A stretch of DNA of 64,000 nucleotides. Origin: Mesostigma viride. Taxonomy: Eukaryota; Streptophyta; Mesostigmatophyceae; Mesostigmatales; Mesostigmataceae. Made by a program: the position numbers and the translations under genes. The stretch spans positions 4,836,107 to 4,900,106 of the forward strand of contig RPFO01000065.1 of NCBI GenBank assembly GCA_009746045.1, written 5' to 3'. How positions within the stretch are numbered: the stretch's first letter is position 1; each line of letters begins with the position of its first letter. The notes below the pieces were generated by a model, which saw only the letters and a program-made list of their open reading frames with translations, was not told where the DNA came from and made no database searches. This document shows, in pieces, positions 1 through 9,028 of this stretch.

Positions 1-3000
1 CCTCATGCAGGTGGTGGGTCTCCAGCAGGTGCTGGCCTGGAGGGCCAAGGGACCTTGCTGGAAGGGCCTGGAGCGGTCCAGGGTGCAGGGCCTGACTTGG
101 GGCGTCAGGACGGCCTGCAGGGAAGCCCTGGAACCTCAGGAGTGGATCATGTGTCCCCACACACGGTTCAGACGTCTCGCCAGGTCAGTACTGAGAGAGT
201 GCTGAGCTATGCTGAGGCTGGCCATAGATTGCATCATATGTTTGGGCATTCTGGGCAGGCAGCAATGTTTGCTTGGAAGCTAGGTAGGGAGCCTTTGTGG
301 GAGGCTTGCCAGGCTGCTGCTGAGAACTGTGGTTGCCAGGAGAATGCTGTTCACCCACCTCAGTCCCATGCTAGGGAGCCTGCTAGGGAGCGTGGCGACA
401 TCCAGATGGATATCCAGCATATCAGGGGCTTGTATATATTGGTGGGGGTGGACAGGTTCAGCAGATACAGGCTGATAGACGTTCTGCCTGGTATGCAGGA
501 GCACCACTTGTTGGGTATGAAGGCCCTGATCCCAGGCTTTGGGGTGTGCAAGAGTGTGCAGGCAGACTTGCAGTTTGACTGTTTGCTCAAGCATCAGGAC
601 CAGCTGCCTTGTAAGCTGGTAGTAGTCCCCAGGGAGAGTCATGGGCAGCAAGGGGCTGTAGAGAGATCCATACGTGAAGTGAAGACAGTGGTGCTAGCAG
701 CAGAGTCAGTGCCACTTGTGGCATCTGCCTTAGAGAGGGCAGCCTGGTGTAAGGGGATAGAAGAGCAGCTGAACCACAGGGTTAACTATTACTTTGATGG
801 TGTGGCTGTCTCTCCCCTGGCCCTGCAGTATAGCTTGTTGCCTGAGAACGTGGTGCAGGCCAGTCTTAGGAAGGCAGATAGGTTATTTGCCCAGCTGAGA
901 CGTAAGGACAAGAACTGGAATGTGCTGAGGCCTCAGGTGGGGCTGAAGGTCAGGATGTGGAAGGAACCATCTATTCCAGGCAAGCGGGGGAAGTGGCAGG
1001 ATGGGGTTGTCACTCGTGTGGAGGAAGCTAACAGATCTTGCCTGGTGGCTTTGGAAAAGGATCCAAGGCACGTGTACAGGTTGTCCTGGGCTCATGTCAA
1101 GGAAAGAAGGCCACATGCAATCTGGCCTGCAGACGGGCCAGGCCCTCCCAGCTGGGTTGAGGAGCCAGGCCAGAGCCAGGCAGCAGCAGCTAACAATCCT
1201 CTGGTGGTGGATGATGGTCTGTCCCTGCTGGAAGATGACGAGCAGGAGGAGGCTGCTGAAGCAACTGTCACAAGGCCAGAGGGGACGGGGCAGCCACCTA
1301 AGGCCCGGGGGCCTCTCATGGCGGACGTCATCCGAGCACTCATGCGCAGCAAACATGATCCCAAGGTATCCAAGCTCACGGGGTGGGGGTCGTGCTGGGC
1401 AGCTACAATGGAGGTAGATACCAACTCACAGGTGTCTGTCATCAGGGAAGAGGATGCTGTAGGCTTACAGATGTCCCATCCCAGTTGCCTTGCTGTGTCT
1501 GATTTCTCAGGAAAGGTGTCCATGAAGATCCTTGGGGAAGTGAGTGTGCCTATCTTAGGGGTGCCCACCACGTTCTGTGTGGTAGAGGGCTATCAGGGGC
1601 CTGCCATTCTGGGTCAGAACTTCTTGTGCATGCCAGGGGTTACTTTGACCTCTGATGAGTTGGCACTAGAAGGCAGGGGCAGCCTCCCCCTTGAAAGATA
1701 TCACTATTCCCAGGGTCTTGCAGTGGCGGTGAAGGCTGTTAGGAGTCAGCCAGCTGAGGGTCCTCAAGGTCAGGAGCCCATAGCTGAGGACCTGTTGATA
1801 ATCCCAACCACCTTTGATCCACGGCAGTTAGGGGTAAACAGGTACCAGATAGCTGCTCACAGTCCTATTCCCTGGCGCCAGCTAGTCGAGATGATGCAGA
1901 GCCCCAAGATGGCTAAGGCATGGACTCTTGGCTTTGTTGCTTCTGGGCATGAGTGGATAGTTTCCAACTGTGCAGAACCTGTGGATGAGCTGCCAGAAGT
2001 TCACCAGCTGCTCAGATTGATGTTTGTCCTCAAGCTCAAGGAGGTAGATGGTGTCCAGGTGCCACATGTCAGACCAGTTGTAACCGAGTATCATGGCACT
2101 GGCCAGTTGTTAGATGAGGAGCTCTATACTCCAGGGATGCTGCATGACACGTGGAGGATTCTGCTGTGTATATTTCTGTCTTTTCTGGTTAAGGGTGTGC
2201 CCTATAGCTCTGTGCTGATTGATTTCAAGAGGGCTTTTCTCAAGGGTGACCAAGATCAGGCTAGGCAGACTTGGAGAGATATCCCTCCTTTCTTTGTGAC
2301 TGTACCTGCTGTATGGAGAGCAGAGATAAAGGCCAGGTACCTGAGAATTCTGAAAGGGTTGGAAGGTCTCAGGTCCAGTCCCATTATCTGGAGAAAGAGC
2401 CTAGAGAAATTCTTGAAGAATACTTGTGGGTTTTCTGTGTCTCCAGTGGATCCCTGTTTGTTCCAAGGGTCCCACAATGGCCTTCCTGTCTTTGCCTCAC
2501 TGCATGGTGATGACCTGCATCTCATAGGTCCACCAGACTGGGTTGAGGCTGTCTTGGCTAAGATCCAGAAGCGGTTTGAGCTGGGTAAGATACAGCACAT
2601 GGTGGAGAATGAGCCTATGGTCTTCTGTGGCATGCAGGCTACGTTGTTCCAAGCCAAGGGCTCGTGGTTCATCAGGATGGAGGGTGGTAAGGACTACCCA
2701 CAGCAGATTGTAGATGCATTGCAGGAGCCCATCACGCAGGCTAGGTGTGCTACCATCAGGGGCATGCTGGCATGGCTTGCAAGTATATGTGCCCCTGACT
2801 TGCTGGTTTTGAGTCGACTTACTGATTCCCAGCTGGTTGAGGTGGGTGCTGAGAGTGTGGTGCAGGCTGTCATGATGTCTCCCCCTCTCATACTGGGTCC
2901 TGTGGATTTGTACAAGCCCCTTGACATGGTTCTCTATGTGGACAGTTCTATGGATAATAGGAAGGTCACAGAGGTCAGGGGCAGGGCAGCAGCATTAGTT

Positions 3001-3411
3001 ACCCTGGAGCAAGATCACACCTCACTTGTTACCTGGTACAGTCGGTTGCAGAACAGGGTTACACCCAGCAGTGATATTGCTGAGTGCAGGGCAATCTGTG
3101 AAGGGCTGCATACTGCTCTTTACTTGAGGGAGCTCTTCTACCAGCTATGTCAAGTGGCTTCCTGTAGGTTGCAGCTGCACACACTGGTGAGGACTGATAG
3201 CATGGGCATGGTGCAATTTGTGCACAGGCAGCTGGCCAGGAGCAGGGACCTTGACTACTTGTTGCTCAAGGAGATGTCCTACCTAGCTCACATTGAACAT
3301 GTGCCTGGTGTGGACAACCCTGCAGATGCCCTCACCAAGCTGGAGGAGAAGGCGGAGAGGCAGTACCCCCTGCTCCGTGGGCTCATGGACCCCTTACACG
3401 GGCGGCCATAG
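1..3411 (+). CDS. Copia-like retrotransposon polyprotein (IN, PR-like, RT, RNase H), 5' end outside window
   Basis: The frame is open from base 1, so the protein enters from the left; 1136 residues are visible. Numbering from base 1, an H/C-rich zinc-binding segment (HRLHHMFGHSG then CGC) lies near residues 70-115. The integrase core follows, with acidic residues in MDIQ, QADLQFD and GAVERSIREVK (about 135-225). A retropepsin-like domain starts at VDTNSQVSVI (Asp473) and ends with ILGQNFL (about 535). The Copia-type RT contains IDFKRAFLKGD, KGLEGLRSSPIIW and the catalytic-type HGDD near 835. RNase H carries YVDSS, AECRAIC, TDSMGM and HVPGVDNPADALTK (about 980-1115). The IN-before-RT order and RNase H motifs are Copia-type. 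A protease between IN and RT is not the usual Copia order. No gag is visible. The RT box is HGDD rather than YVDD. The frame is uninterrupted, so the copy may be young. Confidence 0.85.
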   Translation, partial: PHAGGGSPAGAGLEGQGTLLEGPGAVQGAGPDLGRQDGLQGSPGTSGVDHVSPHTVQTSRQVSTERVLSYAEAGHRLHHMFGHSGQAAMFAWKLGREPLWEACQAAAENCGCQENAVHPPQSHAREPARERGDIQMDIQHIRGLYILVGVDRFSRYRLIDVLPGMQEHHLLGMKALIPGFGVCKSVQADLQFDCLLKHQDQLPCKLVVVPRESHGQQGAVERSIREVKTVVLAAESVPLVASALERAAWCKGIEEQLNHRVNYYFDGVAVSPLALQYSLLPENVVQASLRKADRLFAQLRRKDKNWNVLRPQVGLKVRMWKEPSIPGKRGKWQDGVVTRVEEANRSCLVALEKDPRHVYRLSWAHVKERRPHAIWPADGPGPPSWVEEPGQSQAAAANNPLVVDDGLSLLEDDEQEEAAEATVTRPEGTGQPPKARGPLMADVIRALMRSKHDPKVSKLTGWGSCWAATMEVDTNSQVSVIREEDAVGLQMSHPSCLAVSDFSGKVSMKILGEVSVPILGVPTTFCVVEGYQGPAILGQNFLCMPGVTLTSDELALEGRGSLPLERYHYSQGLAVAVKAVRSQPAEGPQGQEPIAEDLLIIPTTFDPRQLGVNRYQIAAHSPIPWRQLVEMMQSPKMAKAWTLGFVASGHEWIVSNCAEPVDELPEVHQLLRLMFVLKLKEVDGVQVPHVRPVVTEYHGTGQLLDEELYTPGMLHDTWRILLCIFLSFLVKGVPYSSVLIDFKRAFLKGDQDQARQTWRDIPPFFVTVPAVWRAEIKARYLRILKGLEGLRSSPIIWRKSLEKFLKNTCGFSVSPVDPCLFQGSHNGLPVFASLHGDDLHLIGPPDWVEAVLAKIQKRFELGKIQHMVENEPMVFCGMQATLFQAKGSWFIRMEGGKDYPQQIVDALQEPITQARCATIRGMLAWLASICAPDLLVLSRLTDSQLVEVGAESVVQAVMMSPPLILGPVDLYKPLDMVLYVDSSMDNRKVTEVRGRAAALVTLEQDHTSLVTWYSRLQNRVTPSSDIAECRAICEGLHTALYLRELFYQLCQVASCRLQLHTLVRTDSMGMVQFVHRQLARSRDLDYLLLKEMSYLAHIEHVPGVDNPADALTKLEEKAERQYPLLRGLMDPLHGRP

Positions 3412-3860
3412 AGACCAGGCCTTGCTTCAGCTTGGGTGTCCCCAGTGGGCTGCTTGACCAAAGTACCAAGTGGTGACTGGTGCTTACTGGTTGACAGCCG
3501 GTCCTTCAGGGTTAGGTACACCCTCCTGGACAGGAGTTGGTGTGGAATGTCACTCCTACCAGCTGAGAATCATGCCTGGCCCTCCCCATGGGGTTCAGAA
3601 GAGTCGCCAGGACTTAAGTCGACGCCTTTGGCCTCAAACAGTTAGGCCATGCAAGGGCAACCCGAATGCTGGTTCTTACAGGTTGCTGTATATATGTTTT
3701 CTAGTGCTTGTTTCCAACCTGTTGCTAATAAAGAACCTGGTTGTGTGACCATGTGGAACATGGTTGCCAGGGAGCCACATTCTGGGTTATATAATGCTTG
3801 AATAAAACATAATCATGTCATGTCATTCTCATGTTGTTCTCATGGTTGTAATGTTTCTCT
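3412..3860 (+). other. 3' non-coding end of the Copia-like element (possible 3' LTR, not delimited)
   Basis: This sequence follows the polyprotein stop and contains two AATAAA signals (about 3727 and 3801), as expected for the 3' end of a retroelement transcript. The 5' LTR lies outside the window, so LTR borders cannot be set by comparison. I saw no coding sequence here. Confidence 0.4.
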
Positions 3861-5062
3861 TGTGTAAAGTTCCAGGTCACCTATAAACCTGGAGGTTGGG
3901 GTGGGGTTCAATTCCCCAGCAGAGCCACAGCCTGGCATGAGTGATTCCTGGGCTTAACACCCAGTGAAGACATGGGCTCCCCAATAAGGCAGTATTTGTA
4001 TAGGTGCTACCTGAGTCTCTTTGAGCATCAAAGGGAAAGGCTGGCCAAGGCGGGCGCCATAAGAACGGGCGCCTGTGATAACTGTGAAAGATCAGGAACT
4101 CACAATAATACGTTCTTGGCATCCTTTAATCCCAGCCATTGGACTAGGTAATGTGCCTTGACTTTCATCTAACACCAACTTCCCAAGGAAAGGTTGGGAG
4201 CTGACCAAGAAGGGGTCAGGGGATAACCTGGGGTGACCTCTGATTCACTGGCCAGTACACCTAGCCTGGTCCAAGGGCGTATATGTTGTTACGCAAAAGG
4301 AGGCAGGACCCTGGGCCCTATCAGGTCTGATCAAACCCAAGGGGGCCAAGCGGTCTGTGGCTGAGTGGGCCGACAAGCAAGGCTAGGCTTGTTTCAAGCT
4401 GGTCCAGCTCCAAAAGAAGAAAGGGTTGGAGTTAGCATTTTGGGCAACCAATATGCTAAGTGGATGCAGTTCGGAAAGACCTTTCCAACGCCGTGCTGAC
4501 CGCCTGAAACAGACAAGGGACGAGAAAGATATCAAGTCCCGAAGTCCTAGCCATCCGTGGCCGACTAGGGTGCAGTCCTCTGGTATAGTGGACAGGACAC
4601 GTGGCAGGCCGTGCCTGCACAGGCTTAGCCTGTCTATCACGTGACTGTGGTCCACGTAGACCAGAGGAGCAGCAGCCTGTGACTGGTGGAATACTGGAGC
4701 TGGCACAGGTCTGCAAGGATACTAGGCCTTGCAGGCTTGTGACAGGTCCTGTACTTCCTAGGTTGCAGAGTCTAGGCAAATCCAGTTCGTCCTGGCTCTG
4801 CACTGATGCCAGTGGACGTTGAGGATTTGCTTGCATGCCTGCACGTGCCTCGTCACGCCGATGGGAACGAGGAACAACGCAAAGGATATAGCTTGGTCAT
4901 GGGGGATGACCAGCTATCTCGGAAAGCACGAACCGTGGGTGCCACCTTGGTCGTGGAAGTGCCCATTGTGCATGGTCGTGGCCTGGTGAACAGATTTAAG
5001 GTTGCTGCCTTGCAACATTGGCCAAGACGCGCTGTGAAAGATCAAGAGCTCACATACGTTGG
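3861..5062. other. Intergenic stretch with a short duplicated motif
   Basis: No convincing gene is present. A roughly 30-bp imperfect duplication occurs at 4082-4113 and 5032-5060 (both contain CTGTGAAAGATCA, then CTCACA and TACGTT). A tRNA T-arm-like hairpin at about 3895-3914 (TGGGG/CCCCA around TTCAATT) lacks the rest of a tRNA cloverleaf. Confidence 0.4.
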
Positions 5063-7234
5063 GAGCTCTTTCTAACTGGGGAAGGGGAAGGGGAAGGAGA
5101 CGGAGGCGAAGAAGGAGGAAGAGGCGAAGAAGGAGGAGGAGGCGAAGGGGAAGGAGGAGTGGGACGTTGTGTATGAGTAACGTAGTGTGGACTGGGGCCG
5201 TCGCCGGGTCTGGTTTTGCTGTCAGGTCCTCCTCGGTGATAAAGATGACGAGTCGCTCGTCAAGCAGGTGGCAGGCGAGGTTGCCTCAGCTTCAGCCCGC
5301 CCCTTTCCCTTGGGCAGGTCCCTTCCGTGCCTGAGCCTGCTGAACTTGGCGAACATTTGGGGTGATAAGTGGAGTAACTTTCAGAGAGGGTGGTGGTCGT
5401 ACGGTCCTTGCCCGCCAGAATCGTACATTCCCGAACCGGGCGGGATCTACGATCATGTGCTGAAGGCTTGCGCCCAAGAGTTTTTCTCCAGGTTCGAACC
5501 GATGGTGATCGTGTTTGGTACCAGGCCGGAGATTAAGGGGTTTCTAGAGATAGTGGAAAGGATCGGGACTGGGAGTGAATTGTGGGAGCGGCTTGAACGG
5601 GGGGAAGGTGATGGGGGGCCTAGGCTCGGAAGGGCGAAGAAGCGAAAAGCTTCCCACGAAGCTGGGGGTCCATTGTCGGCCGTGGTGGAGAGGGATGACC
5701 AACAGTTGTTGGAGGGAGGGGATGGAGGGGATGGAGGTCCGTCAGGAGGATCTAACCGCGGAGAGACCCCCGTCGAGGTGAGAACGCAGCAGGCCGAACA
5801 GATGACGGGGCCTGAAGGTGATGCGGATCCGCCTGCGGCGAAGAAGCCCGCTTCTCAAGTGACTCGACGGGCAGTCGTGTCACTTGTTGAGGATGATGGA
5901 GGTGGGCCTTCCAAGCCTGCCGCGCCGCAGCCCGTTTTTCAGGTTCCGAAGAAGCAGCTTCGGGTTCCCCCGCCGACTCTGCCCACCCCGGCGCCTCTGC
6001 CCAGTTCTCAAGTACCGAAGAAGCAGCTTCGGGTTCCCCCGCCGACTCTGCCCATTTCTCATGCAGGTACCGAAGAAGCAGCTTCGTAAGCAACTTGTGG
6101 CAGTGGCTGATTCGGACGACGATGCTGAGGAGGAGGAGGAGGAGGAGGACGACGATGCTGAGGAGGAGGAGGGGGAGGACTGGAGGAGGAGGAGGAGGAG
6201 GAGCAGCAGCTACCAAGAAATCCGCCAAGGGTGGGAAGGCTGCGGAGCACGTTGCTTCCAAGAAATCGGCCAAGGTGGGGAAGGCTGCCAAGCCTGCCCT
6301 GCCTCAGCTGACGGCGTCGAAAAGCAGTTGTGCTTTCAGATTCGGACGATGAGGAGGAGAAGGAGGAGGAGGATGGCGGCGGAGAGGAGGAGGACGGGGG
6401 AAAGGAGCGCGTTGCTTCCAAGAAGTTACCCAAGACCGCGAAGACTGCCAAGGTTGCCGAGCCCGCCAAACCCGCCCCGGCGCCTGCCCCCCACCCCCAG
6501 ACGGGGTCTACCTGCGAGCAGAGGTCGAAGGAAAAGGCCAAAAAGGGTAAGAAAAAATCTGCGAGTGAATTCTGGTATGTCGAGTGTTTTGATTTTTTAC
6601 GGTTGGCAGTCCGATTTCTACTAACTCGATTTTAGTCATGCGTTGATGGCATGATCGGTTTGCTCGCAGGTATAAGGAGGATGTGGAGCAGTTACTTCGC
6701 TTTGCAAATGTGGCGGTGGGCTTCGGACCAGCGGCTGTACATGCTGACACTTCCGGACGGGAGGAGCCTAAGGGGGCGGAAGACAGTCAGGCGGGCGATG
6801 AGGATGATGAGAAGCCCACGTTGGAAATGAGACTTATGGACGGGGAAATGGGGTTTGGAGCACCAGAGGCCTTTTGGTGTGATGGGTGGACTTCAGCCAT
6901 TATGCAAGCAGGGAACAAGGATACGGCTACGCCAATGTATGCCAAGCTAGAAGACGTCATGCTTTATGGGCAGGTGTCTGGATACGACACCAAGTGGAGG
7001 GACGTCGCATTCAAGTTTTTCGCTGAGGGGGAGAAGGGAGGGAAGTTGAAGAACAAGTTGTGGTGGATGCCGCTGGACTACGCGATGAAGGTGGTAAAGC
7101 TGACGGATGGCAAGAGCTGGAAGGATGTGGAAGTCTGGGCGCCTGCAAAGGAGATCGATAGCAAGAGGAGGAAGTCGAAAACGGAACAGCAGATCGCGGA
7201 AGCGAAATTACGGAAGAGGCCCTCGAAAGCTTGA
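5063..7234 (+). pseudogene. Acidic/basic low-complexity gene of unknown function, frameshifted, with one clear intron
   Basis: I do not recognise this protein. A K/E-rich segment precedes a 300-codon frame at 5187-6089. That frame has a GxW-rich part (residues about 55-130) and two copies of a VPKKQLRVPPPTLP repeat near its end. A third repeat copy and the following Asp/Glu tracts continue in a second frame, an Ala/Lys-rich tract in a third, and from about 6305 the original frame returns. I therefore infer three small indels. A GT-AG intron at 6575-6669 joins SASEFW to YKEDVEQLL. The last exon ends at 7234 with a Lys/Arg-rich tail and contains the aromatic segment APEAFWCDGWTSAIMQ. It could be a host chromatin-type gene or a transposon-captured gene. 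The repeat-rich middle may also contain introns I could not place. Confidence 0.45.
6575..6669 (+). other. Spliceosomal intron (95 bp) with TACTAAC branch motif
   Basis: The donor GTATGT follows TTCTG and the acceptor is CTCGCAG before TATAAGGAGG. A perfect TACTAAC lies at about 6620-6626. Joining the two sides keeps one reading frame (W-Y-K-E-D-V). An earlier AG at 6634-6635 would lead to an immediate TGA in the next exon. Confidence 0.7.
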
Positions 7235-7472
7235 GGGGAAGTTAGCACTTGGACATGCGCTGGCAATGCTCGTCCTATGGTTAATACAAAGGTTAGGATG
7301 ATGTCTCGAGAGTCTCTCCACGTAAAATTTACATGAATTACTAACTTTCAAGCCTCTCGATGTGGAATGTACGCTCAAATTGACATGAATTAAGCATTAT
7401 GACACCAAATTAGCACGAAAATACGCGATCGGACGCCAAATTCGCGCGAAAAAACGCGATCGGACGATTGAA
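7235..7472. other. Intergenic flank of the PAT-like element
   Basis: This AT-rich stretch has no gene. CGCGATCGGACG occurs twice (about 7425 and 7453) just before the retroelement begins. Nothing else is recognisable. Confidence 0.4.
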
Positions 7473-7851
7473 TCGGGGTTCTCTGAACATAGTTTCTTTA
7501 TAGTGATACGGAAGGGGAGCCGCTGATGCTAGGTGAAATAGAGCTGGGTGATGTGATCGTAATAAGGTTGATTAGGCTTCTAGTGTACGAGTATTACGGA
7601 AGATATGGCCTAATTGTTGCGGCCCATACCTTGACGGTGTGCTGAGTACCTTGACGACGGATTTTTGCGTCTAGGTTCTCCTAGCAGATCTGTGATTGCG
7701 GACGGGTTTGCAACAGGCAATATCTGAAGTAAAACTTGACGGCTAAAACTGTTTAGAGGCCGTTGCCGGATCTGGCCGTTGGTAGAGAGCCGTTGGCCTT
7801 GAAACACGATAAAAGCTTGCTCACCTAGCTCATGGCGGTCTCTTTTGTTTT
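7473..7851 (+). repeat. PAT-like element repeat A1
   Basis: This 379-bp repeat begins TCGGGGTTCTCTGAACATAG and matches 12316-12694 over its whole length as far as I could read. It lies upstream of the gag-like ORF and probably carries promoter and 5' leader functions. Confidence 0.85.
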
Positions 7852-7922
7852 AACGAAGGCGGCGACAGGGGTCAGGGGCAGCGTAGCTGACGCCCAGAAT
7901 TCCTTTCTGCAAAGCGGCTGGG

Positions 7923-8981
7923 ATGCCGAAGCCCGGGCGGAAGCCAGGTTCGACAGGTGCTGGGAAGCAATTACCGAAAGCTAATCCCGAGGTGCCGACA
8001 GCTACTAAACAGACGGGAAAGGGCCGACTAGGCTGGCCGACGCAGAAGAAAAGGCTCCATCAGGAGCTCTCCACTTGCTCGGGCCTGCCTGAAGTGTGCG
8101 CTGCCTTTGAGGCGGTCCTCGGGACCGACTGGGTAACTACTGTCAGCCGGTGGTCTGCGGCCCAGCTGGAGTCCGTCGTTGGACTGCTGGTCGACCACGT
8201 GGACGGGCCTGAAATTCTGGCAGCAGCGGACCCAAACGAAGCGCTAGTGGCAGCCCTCCAAAGCGCCCGGGACTTGGCGGACTCGGACGAAGAGGAGATG
8301 CAGCCACCACGCCGGCCCACGAAAGGGGCGAAAAAGGGGACGAAAAAAGTCGGAAGCCCAGCCCCGAGCAAGGGAAAGGCCGCGGGGGATGTGAGGGAGC
8401 AGCTCTTGGAGCTGGCGGCTATTATTGGCAAGCAGGGGCAGGCGGGCAAAGAAGAGGAGGAGGAGGAGGAGTCCGAGGAAGAGGATTTCCTGACGAAATT
8501 GAAGGATGCGCTGGCCGGGGCAGATGGGGCTTCCAGGAAGCCGAAAAAGACCAAAGGGGTGACGCTGCCCACTCGAGCACAAGTGGTGAATTGGAGGGTG
8601 CAAGAGAGAGTGCTCCCCGAGGTGCTCGAGGATGCCAACGACAATGGAGGGGGGATAAAGAGTTGGATCATGGCTACTCGCCAAGGGGGGTGGAGGAACC
8701 AGGAAAGCAGGAAGGTGGTCATGAACATCGCCCTGGCCATGGACACACTCTTCAAGGAGTTGGGGCCGGCAGCCGGGGAGTTGGCTGGGGTAGAGTATCT
8801 CATGAGGGTGGTGGCAGCCATGCTCCTAGTGGAGAGCCAGGGGTCAGGAGGGTGGAAGGTGGCTGGCCACCTCCTTGCTCTCAAGGAAGATGCCTCCTTG
8901 GTGAGCAACCCGGCCATGAAGATGGCCCTGCAAAGCGCCACGATGATGGAGAAGCTGGGCAAGGCCCAGCAAACCAAGTAA
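7923..8981 (+). CDS. Gag-like ORF1 of the PAT-like element
   Basis: This 352-residue protein begins MPKPGRKPGSTGAG. The N-terminal third is basic. An acidic tract (EEEEEEESEEEDF) lies near residues 180-195, and a predicted helical C-terminal region follows (about 230-345). There is no CCHC knuckle. Its position between repeat A1 and the RT ORF, in a separate frame, matches the gag-like first ORF of DIRS/PAT elements. It is presumably the structural or RNA-binding protein. The call rests on position and composition, not on sequence homology I can name. The first ATG of the frame follows a long non-coding leader. Confidence 0.65.
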   Translation: MPKPGRKPGSTGAGKQLPKANPEVPTATKQTGKGRLGWPTQKKRLHQELSTCSGLPEVCAAFEAVLGTDWVTTVSRWSAAQLESVVGLLVDHVDGPEILAAADPNEALVAALQSARDLADSDEEEMQPPRRPTKGAKKGTKKVGSPAPSKGKAAGDVREQLLELAAIIGKQGQAGKEEEEEEESEEEDFLTKLKDALAGADGASRKPKKTKGVTLPTRAQVVNWRVQERVLPEVLEDANDNGGGIKSWIMATRQGGWRNQESRKVVMNIALAMDTLFKELGPAAGELAGVEYLMRVVAAMLLVESQGSGGWKVAGHLLALKEDASLVSNPAMKMALQSATMMEKLGKAQQTK

Positions 8982-9028
8982 ACACCGAAAGGGTAAACCG
9001 CTCCCCCTTCCCACTGCCTCTTCCTACA

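Noticed and set aside
3895-3914. tRNA T-arm-like hairpin with TTCAATT loop
   Set aside because: No matching acceptor, D or anticodon arms could be drawn around it.
8060-8977. 305-codon minus-strand frame
   Set aside because: It is the antisense shadow of the gag-like ORF1 and has no recognisable domain.
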